Assembly (NCBI RefSeq): GCF_045062605.1 | Contig: NZ_JBJGDW010000012.1 | Span: 1 to 64,000, forward strand | Source: Deinococcus sp045062605 | GTDB taxonomy: Bacteria; Deinococcota; Deinococci; Deinococcales; Deinococcaceae | Length of the DNA stretch: 64,000 nt | Reading direction: 5' to 3' | Part shown: positions 1 to 8,667 of the stretch, piece after piece | Layout of the letters: the number at the start of each line of letters is the position of its first letter | Position numbering within the stretch: position 1 is the stretch's first letter | Position numbers and translations under genes: made by a program | Notes under the pieces: generated by a model | What the model saw: only the letters and a program-made list of their open reading frames with translations | The model's database searches: none | What the model was told of the DNA's origin: nothing

Positions 1-217
1 AACTCAGCCTGACCTGATTACCCAACACACCTTATTTCACTGGTGGCCGCTCTGCACAAATTAATCGGAATCCGTATTAGATACACCTGTAATCCGAGCG
101 GACCGAGAAGGAGAAAAACGGGTTCCGGGCGTGGAGTGTGGAGATCGGAGCTGTCCCAATCTCTACACGAAACAAACGGAATCCGTATGACACGCCCGCC
201 TCTCTTCCTTGCTGAAC
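1..217. other. Intergenic spacer, no gene seen
   Basis: No credible coding region is seen here. The short open frames lack ribosome sites and family resemblance. The spacer carries two copies of a 12-bp word (annotated separately) and lies downstream of the first gene, which is on the minus strand. Confidence 0.6.
66..188. repeat. Spacer bounded by two copies of CGGAATCCGTAT
   Basis: The word CGGAATCCGTAT occurs at 66-77 and again at 177-188 in the same orientation. Each copy is a near-palindrome (CGGAATCCG). The roughly 100 bp between them is non-coding. It could be a pair of operator sites or one member of a dispersed intergenic repeat family. From memory similar spacers occur in other Deinococcus genomes, but this could not be checked. 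Confidence 0.45.
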
Positions 218-1030
218 TTAAAAAACGATGGGGCGCAGGCCGATGCTTTCTGCTCCGCAGGCCACGGTCAGGTTGGTTCCGGCGGGGGTAACGGTGCAGC
301 CCAGCGAGCGCAGGCCGTCCAGCGGGAAGATCAGGTTGGTGCCGTCGGTGGCGGGCGCGAGGGGCAATTCCACCGTGCCGTTCGAGGTCTGCGCGGCCTT
401 GCGGCCCACCGTGACGGCCAGCACTGAGCCGTCCTCAGTGGTCAGGCGGTAGTTGCCGCCGCCCTGGCTGGTCACGTTGACCACTCCAGCCAGATCACGT
501 CCGAGCACGTAGGGCTGTCCTCTGGTCACGCCGGCCGGGGTTGCGGGCTTGGCGGCGGCGGTGCCAGCTTTGGCCTGCGCGGCGTCCACCACCACCAGGC
601 TTTCCTTGTCGTTCAGCGCGCTGAGCAGCACGAAAGCCCCCAGCGGTCCGCCCGCCTTCTGGCTGACCAGCAGGGTGCTGGCCTTGCCGCTGGTCTTCCA
701 GCTTCCCGCCCGCCCACTGAGCTTGCCTGCGATCAATGGCCGCAGCGAGGCCACGCCACTGGGCGCGTACAGGCAGACCGCACGCAAGCTGAGCTTGAGA
801 GTCGCGGGGCAACCGATGATCTGCCCCTTCACGGCGGCGGAGACCTCAATGGCAATGGCGCTGGCCGCCTGAGTGGTGGCGGTAGAGGACGCGCCGGGCT
901 TGGGCGCGGCGGTCTGCGCCGAGGCCCCTCCCAGTGTCAGCAGGCCGAGGCTCATGGCCCCGCTGAGAAGCAGCGCCCGCGCGGGGGTTCGCCGGAAGGA
1001 CAGGTGGGCCAGATTCAAGTGCGGGGACAT
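218..1030 (-). CDS. Exported protein of unknown function, copper amine oxidase N-domain-like C terminus
   Basis: The 270-aa product has a basic N terminus, a hydrophobic segment at about residues 20-37 and a likely signal peptidase site near Ala-Ser-Ala (about residue 39), so it should be exported. A low-complexity Ala/Pro/Thr linker follows. The last 90 residues (strand-rich, with a pattern like 'dGtnLifPLdgLrslGc') recall the copper amine oxidase N-terminal-like domain found in many exported proteins; this is a resemblance only. Several cysteines in the mature part could form disulphides. A TAGGAT box lies 8 nt before the ATG, pointing to a leaderless transcript. No function is assigned. 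Confidence 0.75.
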   Translation of the reverse strand: MSPHLNLAHLSFRRTPARALLLSGAMSLGLLTLGGASAQTAAPKPGASSTATTQAASAIAIEVSAAVKGQIIGCPATLKLSLRAVCLYAPSGVASLRPLIAGKLSGRAGSWKTSGKASTLLVSQKAGGPLGAFVLLSALNDKESLVVVDAAQAKAGTAAAKPATPAGVTRGQPYVLGRDLAGVVNVTSQGGGNYRLTTEDGSVLAVTVGRKAAQTSNGTVELPLAPATDGTNLIFPLDGLRSLGCTVTPAGTNLTVACGAESIGLRPIVF

Positions 1031-1093
1031 ATGGCCGCATCCTAAGCGCCGCGCATGAGCGTGGACTTTGAGGCGGCTGACTGCGCGGCCAGC

Positions 1094-1612
1094 CTATCCC
1101 GTCAGCCGTGCCAGCGCCCGCTGAAAGACATGCAGGCTGCCCACGTCGTACAGCACCATGCGGACCTCCAGCTCAGGATGCCCACTCAGAAATTCCAGAA
1201 TCGTCGCCAGGGCCACGGGCGCGGCTTTCTCGATTGGATATCCGTAAACCCCCGTGCTAAGGGCCGGAAAAGCGACGCAGGCGCAGCCGTTTGCAAAAGC
1301 CAGTTCCAGGCTGCGGCGGTAGGCCCCGGCCAGCAATTTGGCCTCGCCACTCCCGCCGCCGCGCCAGATCGGGCCAACAGCGTGAATCACGAACTGCACG
1401 CCATTTTTCTCCAGCTCAAATGCTGGGGTGATCACCGCTGTCCCGGTGGGCGTGCCGCCGATCCTGCGAATGGCCCGCAGCAATTCCGGCCCGGCGGCGC
1501 GGTGGATCACGCCGTCCACGCCTCCGCCCCCAGCCAGTTCCATATTGGCGGCGGTCACAACGGCGCCGCAGTCCTGCGCGGCGATATCGCCCTGAACAAT
1601 CTCAAGCGGCAT
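1094..1612 (-). CDS. Macro-domain protein, predicted ADP-ribose-binding hydrolase
   Basis: The 172-aa product is essentially one macro domain. Seen in sequence: the N-terminal 'IVQGDIAAQDCGAVVTAAN' strand-loop, the glycine-rich 'GGGGVDGVIHRAAG' loop that holds the distal ribose and phosphates, and the 'PALSTGVYGYP' motif. These match the MacroD/YmdB-type group, which binds ADP-ribose and removes it from proteins or hydrolyses O-acetyl-ADP-ribose. The frame is open further upstream, but the ATG at 1612 sits just after GGAG and only 8 nt after the gmk stop, so this start is preferred and the two genes are probably cotranscribed. Confidence 0.9.
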   Translation of the reverse strand: MPLEIVQGDIAAQDCGAVVTAANMELAGGGGVDGVIHRAAGPELLRAIRRIGGTPTGTAVITPAFELEKNGVQFVIHAVGPIWRGGGSGEAKLLAGAYRRSLELAFANGCACVAFPALSTGVYGYPIEKAAPVALATILEFLSGHPELEVRMVLYDVGSLHVFQRALARLTG

Positions 1613-1620
1613 CTCCGGCC

Positions 1621-2346
1621 TTACGAATCCACGACGCGCTGCAAATGTGCCGCGTCCAGACCCTCGCTCCTGACCGCCTGCGCCGCCGTCACTGCCGCCC
1701 GGTCCTCGTCGGTCCACTGCTCGGGCTCTACTTGCGCGGCCCGTTCGGCGCGCTGCACGGCCAGCAACTCGCCCACGGCGCGGTCCAGATCGTCGTTCAC
1801 GATCACGTAGCGGAAGGCGTGGGCCTCCTGAATCTCCTCGCGGGCGCGGCGCAGGCGTTTCTCGACGCGCTCGGGGGTCTCGGTGGCGCGGCCCTCCAGA
1901 CGGCGGCGCAGCTCGGTCAGGCTGGGCGGCATGATAAAGACCAGCACGGCTTCTTCCCCCATGCGGGCCTTGACCTGCATGGCTCCCTCCACCTCGATTT
2001 CCAGCACCACGTCCTGTCCCCGCGCCAGCGCGGCCTCAATGGGTTCGGTGGGCGTGCCGTAACGGTTGCCCACGAAGGCGGCGTGTTCCAGAAAGCCGCC
2101 TGCCCTCGCCTTGCTCTCGAAGACTTCCGGCGGCACGAACACGTAATCCACGCCGTGGCGCTCTCCGGCCCTGGCCTCACGGGTGGTCCACGACGTGCTG
2201 TAGAACACGTCCTGTCCGGCCAGCCAGCGCTCGCGCAGGGTGCCTTTGCCGACGCCGGACGCGCCGGTAATCACGATCAGCAGGCCCCGGCGGGCGGTGG
2301 AAGGTTCAGTGGAAAGTGTGGAAGGTTCTGCCTGATCGAGCGTCAT
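1621..2346 (-). CDS. gmk: Guanylate kinase
   Basis: This enzyme phosphorylates GMP to GDP with ATP, an essential cytosolic step in purine nucleotide synthesis. The P-loop GASGVGKG is at residues 28-35. It is followed by the GMP-binding 'STSWTTREARAGERHGVDYVFV' region and the LID arginines (RRLEGRATETPERVEKRLRRA). The 241-aa length is slightly above the roughly 205 aa usual for the family because of an N-terminal extension and an acidic C-terminal tail. The ATG at 2346 is preferred to a much longer open frame because a TATTCT -10 box sits 8 nt upstream. The macro-domain gene follows directly. Confidence 0.95.
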   Translation of the reverse strand: MTLDQAEPSTLSTEPSTARRGLLIVITGASGVGKGTLRERWLAGQDVFYSTSWTTREARAGERHGVDYVFVPPEVFESKARAGGFLEHAAFVGNRYGTPTEPIEAALARGQDVVLEIEVEGAMQVKARMGEEAVLVFIMPPSLTELRRRLEGRATETPERVEKRLRRAREEIQEAHAFRYVIVNDDLDRAVGELLAVQRAERAAQVEPEQWTDEDRAAVTAAQAVRSEGLDAAHLQRVVDS

Positions 2347-2491
2347 TGCCGTCCAGAATACCCGCATAGCGCACTTGCGGGAAAGGGGGAGCGTCCATCT
2401 GGGCCGTGGGAACGGCCTGCCCCCGCCGGGTGTGGCCGCAAAGGAAAGCCGCGCCCATATCCGGGCTGCCGATTCGCGCCTAAACTGGAAC

Positions 2492-3421
2492 GTGTTTCTG
2501 CGCCTGAACGCCCGTCTGCTGGCCCCGCTGCTCTGTGCGCTGGCGCTGGTGGGCTGCGCGCCGCTGTATGTGGTCCACCCAGCCCGTACCCCCGCACTGA
2601 ATCTGAACGGCCCGCCGCCAGACATTGTGATCTTCAGCATGTCCGGGCGCTGCGCGCCGCCCTGTCTGGCCCCGCGCGACAATTGGGACTACCTGGGTTC
2701 GCGCGGCACGCTGGACCGCCTGGCCGATGTGTTCACGGCGGCGGGTTACCGCGCCCAGGTCTCGGGGTACGCCAGCAACGCCGCCGCCACGTTTTCCTCC
2801 GAGTACATCGGCGGCCCCCAGCGCGGCTACGAGGCGCTGCATTCAGACTTCGCCCGCGTGGCGGCAACCTGGATGAAATTGGCCCGCCCGCCCCGGCTGG
2901 TGCTGCTGGGCCACTCGCAGGGATCGGTGTGGCTGCACCACCTGAGCCGCGTGAATCCCGAGGTACCAGTTGCCCTGCAAGTCGATCTGGACGGCATCTG
3001 TGTGGCCTGGAAGTCCGATTTTGGTGCGGGCATCCGGGCGCTGGAGGGCAAGTACGGCAGCGAGCCGTCCCCCCTGCATGCCTGCGACGCCTTCTCGGTG
3101 GCCGGGCGCACGGTGGGGGTCAAGGACATCGTGTGGCCCAACGTTGCCCGTGGTCTGGAGGTGCAGAGTAAACGCCTGCCTGCCCGCCCCGGCCTCAGCG
3201 GCGGCTGGCCAGTTAACTACCTGTTCGAGCTGACGCCCAACGTCCGGCTGGACGGCTCCCGCGGCGGCATCGAGCGCTTCGTCTCCTCGCGCGAGGACCA
3301 CAGCGCCATTTCCTATCCCAACAGTGACGCGCTGGCCTGGGTGGCGGGCAGGGCCGCTGCCATCGCCAGGGAGTGGAGGGTGGAGGACGCCCGCCAGGAC
3401 AGGACTAAGCTGGGCCGCTGA
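2492..3421 (+). CDS. Lipoprotein with alpha/beta-hydrolase fold
   Basis: The 309-aa product begins VFLRLNARLLAPLLCALALVGC, a lipoprotein signal with lipobox L-V-G-C, so the mature protein should be lipid-anchored from the cysteine at about residue 21. The nucleophile elbow G-H-S-Q-G at about residue 140 marks a serine hydrolase or esterase of the alpha/beta fold. A conserved-looking His (EDHSAISYP) near the C terminus could complete the triad. The GTG start is chosen because TAAACT lies 5 nt before it (leaderless) and it places the signal peptide correctly. The 3' end overlaps the convergent ABC transporter gene by 17 nt. The substrate is unknown. Confidence 0.8.
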   Translation: MFLRLNARLLAPLLCALALVGCAPLYVVHPARTPALNLNGPPPDIVIFSMSGRCAPPCLAPRDNWDYLGSRGTLDRLADVFTAAGYRAQVSGYASNAAATFSSEYIGGPQRGYEALHSDFARVAATWMKLARPPRLVLLGHSQGSVWLHHLSRVNPEVPVALQVDLDGICVAWKSDFGAGIRALEGKYGSEPSPLHACDAFSVAGRTVGVKDIVWPNVARGLEVQSKRLPARPGLSGGWPVNYLFELTPNVRLDGSRGGIERFVSSREDHSAISYPNSDALAWVAGRAAAIAREWRVEDARQDRTKLGR

Positions 3422-5264
3422 GCGTCTCTGCTGCCCCGTAGCCCCGTGCCTGCAAGTTGTAAAGCGCCGCATACTGCCCGCCCCGTGCAATCAATTCCGC
3501 GTGGCTGCCCGATTCCACGATCACGCCGCCGTCCAGCACCACGATCTGATCGGCCAGCCGCACGGTGGAAAAGCGGTGCGAGATCAGCAGCGTGATCCGG
3601 TCCGTGGTCTGCGCCCGCAGCGCTTCGATGGTCTCGGATTCCGCGCGGGCGTCCAGCGCCGCCGTCGGCTCGTCGAAGACCAGCACCGAGGCGTCCCGGA
3701 AGTACAGCCGCGCCAGCGCCAGCCGTTGCCACTGCCCGCCCGACAGTTGCCGTCCGCCCTGAAACAGTCGGCCCAGCGGCGTGTCCAGCCCTTCCGGCAG
3801 ATCGTCCACGAACTCTGCCCCGGCCCGCTCCACGGCACTTTCCACGACGCCTTCCTCCGAGAGCCGCGCCACCTCGGCCAGCGCGACATTCTCGCGGGCG
3901 CTCATCTGGTACTGGCCGAAATCCTGAAAGATGATGCTCATCTGCTTTTGCACGCTGCGCGGGCTGAAGCGCGCGGCGTCCATGCCGTTCAGAAAAATGG
4001 TGCCGCTGCTCGGCTCGAACAGCCGCGTGAGCAGCTTGACCAGGGTGGTCTTGCCCGCCCCATTCTCGCCCACTAGCGCCAGCGCCTGCCCGCGCCGCAC
4101 GGTGAAATTCACGCCGCGCAGCACGTCGCGGTCCGTCAGCGGATAGCGGAACCCCACCTCCTTGAATTCAATGGTGTCGATTGGCCCGGCCCAGACCTCC
4201 CCGGCGTCCAGATCGCGGCTGGGCAGCTCCAGAAAGCCGAAGAGGTTCCGCATATACAGCAGGTTCTGGTAAATCCCACTGACGCCGTTCAGCAGATTGC
4301 TCACCGTGGCCTGCACTTGCGCGATGCCCAGCACGAAGATGGAAAAGTCCCCCACGCTGATCTGCCCGTCCGCCGCCCGCCGCAGAATCAGCGCGCTCGC
4401 CAGACCAATCAGGAGCGCGGAAGCCAGCGCCGCGCCGAAGCCCCACGCCGAGCGGCGGCGCACCAGATCCTCCAGCGTCTTGCGGAAGCCCAGGTAATAG
4501 CTGCGCCAGCGCTCCAGCAGATGGCCCTCGAAGCCGAAGAGGCGTACTTCCTTGACCAGCGTGTCGGAGGTCAGCAGGCTGCCCAGGTAGTTCTGCACGC
4601 GGGCGTCGTGGGTCTGGCGGCGCAGCATCTGGTAGCCCTGGATGCCGAAGCGGTTGCTGACGATTACGCCCGGCACGCTCGCCAGCAGCACCAGGGGCAG
4701 TACCCACACGCCCAGCCGGGCCATCAGCGCGCCCACCGAAATCAGGGTGACGGCGGCCCCCGCCAGCCCCACCAGTTGCGTCGCCACCCCCAGCGGACGC
4801 GAACCCACCTCGCGGTACGCCTGTTGCAGCCGGTCATACGTCTCGGCGTTCTCGAAGGCTTCCACGCTCAGGCCCGACGCCTTGTCCAGAATCCGGCGGC
4901 TGACGCTGTGTTGCAGGCTGTCACCCAGCAGTTGTTGCGAAGCTGTGCCCACCGTACTCAGCAGGCTGCCGAAGACGCCCAGCGCCACCTGAATGGCGAG
5001 CAGGGTCAGCAGCGCCGCGTAGGTCACGCCGCCGCCCGCCGCCTGCGCCACCTCGTCCAGCAGCAGCTTGCCCACGTACAGGTTGGCGGCAGGCAGGGCG
5101 CTTGCGATCAATGTGGTGGCCGCAAAAATGACGCTGTGCCGGGGGCTGGCCCGCCACACCAGCCCCAGCGTGTCGGCCAGATCACGCAGACGGTGCGAGA
5201 GGGGCAGATTGTCGCTCTGAATTGGAGTTTTTGGAGCTGTATCGAATCTGGGTGGCCGGGTCAT
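3405..5264 (-). CDS. ABC exporter, fused permease and ATPase
   Basis: The 619-aa half-transporter has an N-terminal six-helix exporter-type membrane domain (about residues 30-340) and a C-terminal nucleotide-binding domain. The Walker A GENGAGKTT has its lysine at residue 405, the signature LSGGQ is at 507-511, and the Walker B/D-loop is VLVFDEPTAALD. The H-loop is 'LISHRFSTV'. It should act as a homodimer or heterodimer in the cytoplasmic membrane, exporting a lipid, peptide or drug. The substrate cannot be told from sequence. It is not part of a heterodimer pair here. The start ATG at 5264 follows CAGACT. Confidence 0.88.
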   Translation of the reverse strand: MTRPPRFDTAPKTPIQSDNLPLSHRLRDLADTLGLVWRASPRHSVIFAATTLIASALPAANLYVGKLLLDEVAQAAGGGVTYAALLTLLAIQVALGVFGSLLSTVGTASQQLLGDSLQHSVSRRILDKASGLSVEAFENAETYDRLQQAYREVGSRPLGVATQLVGLAGAAVTLISVGALMARLGVWVLPLVLLASVPGVIVSNRFGIQGYQMLRRQTHDARVQNYLGSLLTSDTLVKEVRLFGFEGHLLERWRSYYLGFRKTLEDLVRRRSAWGFGAALASALLIGLASALILRRAADGQISVGDFSIFVLGIAQVQATVSNLLNGVSGIYQNLLYMRNLFGFLELPSRDLDAGEVWAGPIDTIEFKEVGFRYPLTDRDVLRGVNFTVRRGQALALVGENGAGKTTLVKLLTRLFEPSSGTIFLNGMDAARFSPRSVQKQMSIIFQDFGQYQMSARENVALAEVARLSEEGVVESAVERAGAEFVDDLPEGLDTPLGRLFQGGRQLSGGQWQRLALARLYFRDASVLVFDEPTAALDARAESETIEALRAQTTDRITLLISHRFSTVRLADQIVVLDGGVIVESGSHAELIARGGQYAALYNLQARGYGAAETLSGPA

Positions 5265-5304
5265 TCGCGCCGAGTCTGCCGCAATTCCGTTGTGCTGAAG
5301 GTAA

Positions 5305-5748
5305 TTAGGGCCGTCCGCTCAGCGTGATCAGCGTCGTGTCGCCTTCCTGGTTCGCCAGATACTGAATTTCCGGCACGCCCGCGCGGCCCAGGAACGCCGA
5401 ATAGTTGCCCGGCCCAATCGGCTCGTCGGTGATCTGGAGGTAGCCCCCGGCTTTCATGGCCGCCAGCAGGGCGCGGGGTTCCCAGCCCTGAATACGGTAC
5501 TGCTCCACGCGCGTGTCGCCGGAGCGCACTTCCGCCCGGTAGCTCCCGCTCTGCGGGCATTCAGGCTGAAAACCGGGTGGAAGGGGAGCAACGCCGTTCC
5601 AGAGTTTTCCCGTCTGCGAGATGCAGTACAGCGGCCCCCGCGCCTGAAGTTGCCGCGCCAGCCAGCCGCCCGCGAAGGCCCCCAGCAAGGCGAACGCAGC
5701 CAGAAATGCGCCCAGCCTGAGCCACTGTCCAGTTCTATTCCCTGGCAT
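5305..5748 (-). CDS. Small membrane-anchored protein in the metal-efflux operon
   Basis: The 147-aa product has one N-terminal hydrophobic helix (LRLGAFLAAFALLGAFAGGWLA) and then a soluble domain with two cysteines (C-I-S and E-C-P) that could pair outside the membrane. I do not recognise the family. The gene overlaps the 3' end of the CadC-like regulator gene, making it the last gene of the metal operon, so a link to envelope metal handling is possible but inferred only. An in-frame GTG at 5760 is an alternative start; the ATG at 5748 is used here with modest confidence. Confidence 0.65.
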   Translation of the reverse strand: MPGNRTGQWLRLGAFLAAFALLGAFAGGWLARQLQARGPLYCISQTGKLWNGVAPLPPGFQPECPQSGSYRAEVRSGDTRVEQYRIQGWEPRALLAAMKAGGYLQITDEPIGPGNYSAFLGRAGVPEIQYLANQEGDTTLITLSGRP

Positions 5749-6157
5749 GTTCAAGGGCACTCTCGATCAACGTGGTGACGTGGTGGTCCAGCAGGCGGTA
5801 ATAGGCCACCCGCCCCGCCTTGCGGAAGGCCACCACCCGCCCGGCCCGCAGCAGCCGGAGCTGATGGCTCACGGCGCTCTCGGACAGGCCCACCACCGCC
5901 GCCAGATCGCAGACGCACAGCTCACGGGTGTTCAGGGCACTCAGCAGCCGCAGGCGCGTGGGATCGGCCACCAGCTTCAGAAACGCGGAGGAGGTTTCCA
6001 CGTCGCGCCCGTCCGGCAAGGCGGCCCGCGCCTCCGCCACCGCTTCGGGATGGACGCAATTGACCTCGCAGATGCCCTCTGGACCTGTGCCTGCTTGCAG
6101 AACTGTGCCTTCTTGAGAGGCGATTATCATTTGTTCAGTGTAGCGCAGGCCCGTCAT
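5735..6157 (-). CDS. ArsR/SmtB-family metal sensor of CadC type
   Basis: The 140-aa product is a winged-helix repressor (ELCVCDLAAVVGLSESAVSHQL covers the recognition region). Both metal sites of staphylococcal CadC are kept: Cys30 and Cys34 in the N-terminal arm plus Cys81 and Cys83 in helix 3 (Cd/Pb/Zn site), and Asp124, His126, His137 and Glu140 in helix 5 (Zn site). CadC numbering is 7, 11, 58, 60, 101, 103, 114 and 117, so every ligand sits at a constant offset of 23. It should repress the efflux operon it belongs to until metal binds. The start overlaps the glutaredoxin-like gene stop (ATGA). Confidence 0.92.
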   Translation of the reverse strand: MTGLRYTEQMIIASQEGTVLQAGTGPEGICEVNCVHPEAVAEARAALPDGRDVETSSAFLKLVADPTRLRLLSALNTRELCVCDLAAVVGLSESAVSHQLRLLRAGRVVAFRKAGRVAYYRLLDHHVTTLIESALEHARE

Positions 6158-6402
6158 TTTGCAGGTTCCAGCGCTGCCAGAATGCCGGGCCGCTGGTCAT
6201 CGAAAAAGCCGTAGAAGGCCTGATCACCAATGACTGTCACGGGTGCGATTCGCACGTTCGCCTTCTGCTGCATCTCCGCCAGCGCCGCCGGGTCTTCCTG
6301 CACGTTCTTCTCGGTGAAGGCGGCTCCCTTGCTGTTCAGCAACCGCTTGACCGCCTCGCAATCGGCGCAGTTGGGCACGGTGTAGACCGTGATGTCTGGC
6401 AT
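6154..6402 (-). CDS. Glutaredoxin-like protein linked to metal ATPase
   Basis: The 82-aa thioredoxin-fold protein has the redox motif C-A-D-C at residues 12-15 (NCADC), a cis-proline region (RIAPVTVIGD) and a short C-terminal helix, so it is full length for a NrdH/glutaredoxin-like protein. The ATG overlaps the ATPase stop (TGATG), and its own stop overlaps the regulator start, so translation is likely coupled. It may keep the cysteines of the ATPase or of the CadC-like sensor reduced, or may buffer thiols under metal stress. That role is inferred from context. Confidence 0.85.
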   Translation of the reverse strand: MPDITVYTVPNCADCEAVKRLLNSKGAAFTEKNVQEDPAALAEMQQKANVRIAPVTVIGDQAFYGFFDDQRPGILAALEPAK

Positions 6403-8660
6403 CACACGCTCCCGGACGCGGGCAGGCCAGACGGCGCTGGGGCTTTTTTGACCGAGCCGCCGTTCCAGCCCAGCAGCCGCAGCGCATTCGCCGTGACAAT
6501 CGCCGTCGCCCCGGTGTCGGCCAGAATCGCCATCCACAGGTTGGTGTAGCCCAGCAGCGTCGTCACCAGAAAGATGGCCTTGAGGCCCAGCGCAAAGGCG
6601 ATATTCCACTTGATGTTGCTCATGGTGTCGCGCGACAGTTGCACCAGATCGGCCACGTCGCCCACCCGCTCGCGCAGCAGGGCCGCGTCCGCCGTTTCCA
6701 GTGCCACGTCGGTGCCGCCGCCCATCGCAATGCCCACGTCCGCCTGGGCCAGTGCGGGGGCGTCGTTGATGCCGTCTCCTACCATCGCCACGCCGCCATG
6801 TTTCTTCAGCTCGGCAATCAGGCGCAGCTTGTCCTCGGGCAGCAGCTCCGCCTGCACGTCCAGTCCCAGCTCGGCGGCGATAGCCCGGCCCGTGCGCGCG
6901 TTGTCGCCGGTCAGCATCACGGTATTCACGCCCATCGCTTTGAGGCGGGCGATGGCTGCGCGGGCGTCCGCGCGGGGTTCGTCGCGGATCGCCAGCACGC
7001 CCAGAATCTCGTCTGCACTGTGCAGCACCACTGCCGTCTTGCCCGCCTCCTCCAGCGCGGTCAATCTGTCCTGAAGATCAGGGGCCACATTTAACGTGCT
7101 GGCCGCATGCTGGGGCGAGCTGATGAACAGGGCGCGCCCCTCCACCGTTGCGGTAACCCCTCTACCCGCAATGGCTTTGGCGTCCTGCGCGGCGGGGGCG
7201 GTGACGTTCAACCGCGCGGCTTCCTTCGCAATCGCCTGCGCCAGCGGATGAGAGCTGCCCGCCTCCACAGCGGCAGCCAGCCGCAGGACTTCACTCTCGG
7301 ACACGCCCGCTCCCACCACGTCCGTCACGCGCGGTTTGCCTGCCGTCAGTGTGCCTGTCTTGTCAAAAGCCACCGTCTTGACCGTGCCAATCGTTTCAAG
7401 TGCCGCGCCGCCCTTGATCAGCAACCCGCGCCGCGTTCCCGCGCTGATGCCGCTGGTAATCGCCGCAGGCACGCTCAGCACCAGCGCGCAGGGGCAGCCG
7501 ATCAGCAGCAGCGTGATGCCCTTGTACAGCCACGGCTCCCACGTGGCTCCCAGGAAAAGCGGTGGAACGACAGCCACCAGCGCCGAGACTACCACCACCC
7601 CCGGCGTGTAGTAGCGGCTGAAACGGTCAATAAAGCGCGCGGTGGCGGCCTTGCTGCCCTCGGCTTCCTCCACCAGCTCGATAATCCGGGCGATGGTGTT
7701 GTCGCTGGCTTCCTTGTCCACCTGGATACTCAGCACGCCGTCGGTGTTGATGCTGCCCGCAAAGACGCTGTCGCCCACGGTCTTGGTCACGGGCATGCTC
7801 TCGCCGGTCACCGGGCTGTCGTCCAGACTGGAGGTTCCTGCCGTGATGGTGCCGTCTGCCGGAACCCGTCCGCCGGGGCGCACCTGCACGGTCTGCCCGA
7901 TCTGGAGCGAGTCGGCGGGAACCTCGCGCGTTCCGTTGCCTTCCACCAGCAAAGCCGTCTTGGGGGCCAGCGCCGCCAGTGCCTGAATCCCCGCCCGCGC
8001 CCGGCCCGCTGCCACGCCCTCCAGCAGTTCCCCAATGGCGAAGAAGAAGACCACCACCGCGCCCTCTGCCGCCTGCCCGATGGCGACTGCGCCGATGGCG
8101 GCCAGCGACACCAGCATGTTGATCGAGAAAGGATCGCCCAGCCGCGCGCTGGCCCACGCCTGCTTTGCCAGCGGCCACACCCCCAGAATCGTGGCCGCGA
8201 CATAGCCGTACACCGACAGCCCCGGCTCGATAAACCCGAAGCCCCAGGCCAGCGCCAGCAGCACCCCGGAAAAGATCACCAGTTTGCCCTGCTTGCCCGC
8301 GTACCACGGCGTTCCGGCGGACAGCACCTCATGGACGTGTCCGGCTTGGTCTTCATGATCGTGTCCGCTGTGGTTCTCGTGCGGCTGCTGGGCAGCCCTG
8401 CTCTGCGCCGACTGCGCCGTTTCCAGCACGGACGGCGTGTAGCCCAGGGCCTTGAGGTTCTTTTCCAGCGTGGCGCGCGGCGTCTGCGTTTCGTCCAGTT
8501 CGAGCTTGAGGGTCTGCTTTGCAAAACTGGTCTTGACCCCCGCCGTGCCGGGCAGGCGGTTCACCATCTGTTCCACCTTCTGCACACAAGTGGCACAGTC
8601 CATGCCATCCACGAAGTACACCAGGGGCGCGGCACCGGAGATTGGGGAAGAGGAATCCAT
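6402..8660 (-). CDS. Heavy-metal (Zn/Cd/Pb) efflux P1B-type ATPase
   Basis: The 752-aa pump has an N-terminal heavy-metal-associated domain with G-M-D-C-A-T-C at residues 19-25, then a histidine-rich linker (HENHSGHDHEDQAGHVHE, about 94-111). The transmembrane metal site is C389-P-C391, the phosphorylated aspartate is D433 in DKTGT, and the hinge is 'GDGINDAPAL'. This pattern fits the ZntA/CadA branch, which pumps Zn2+, Cd2+ and Pb2+ out of the cytosol. It is the first gene of an operon with a glutaredoxin-like protein and a CadC-type repressor. The ATG at 8660 lies 7 nt after TATACT, so the transcript is probably leaderless. Confidence 0.93.
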   Translation of the reverse strand: MDSSSPISGAAPLVYFVDGMDCATCVQKVEQMVNRLPGTAGVKTSFAKQTLKLELDETQTPRATLEKNLKALGYTPSVLETAQSAQSRAAQQPHENHSGHDHEDQAGHVHEVLSAGTPWYAGKQGKLVIFSGVLLALAWGFGFIEPGLSVYGYVAATILGVWPLAKQAWASARLGDPFSINMLVSLAAIGAVAIGQAAEGAVVVFFFAIGELLEGVAAGRARAGIQALAALAPKTALLVEGNGTREVPADSLQIGQTVQVRPGGRVPADGTITAGTSSLDDSPVTGESMPVTKTVGDSVFAGSINTDGVLSIQVDKEASDNTIARIIELVEEAEGSKAATARFIDRFSRYYTPGVVVVSALVAVVPPLFLGATWEPWLYKGITLLLIGCPCALVLSVPAAITSGISAGTRRGLLIKGGAALETIGTVKTVAFDKTGTLTAGKPRVTDVVGAGVSESEVLRLAAAVEAGSSHPLAQAIAKEAARLNVTAPAAQDAKAIAGRGVTATVEGRALFISSPQHAASTLNVAPDLQDRLTALEEAGKTAVVLHSADEILGVLAIRDEPRADARAAIARLKAMGVNTVMLTGDNARTGRAIAAELGLDVQAELLPEDKLRLIAELKKHGGVAMVGDGINDAPALAQADVGIAMGGGTDVALETADAALLRERVGDVADLVQLSRDTMSNIKWNIAFALGLKAIFLVTTLLGYTNLWMAILADTGATAIVTANALRLLGWNGGSVKKAPAPSGLPASGSV

Positions 8661-8667
8661 AGGCGTC

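Noticed and set aside
1645..3171. 508-codon plus-strand open frame spanning gmk and the lipoprotein hydrolase
   Set aside because: It is antisense to gmk and out of frame with the hydrolase; no protein-like pattern.
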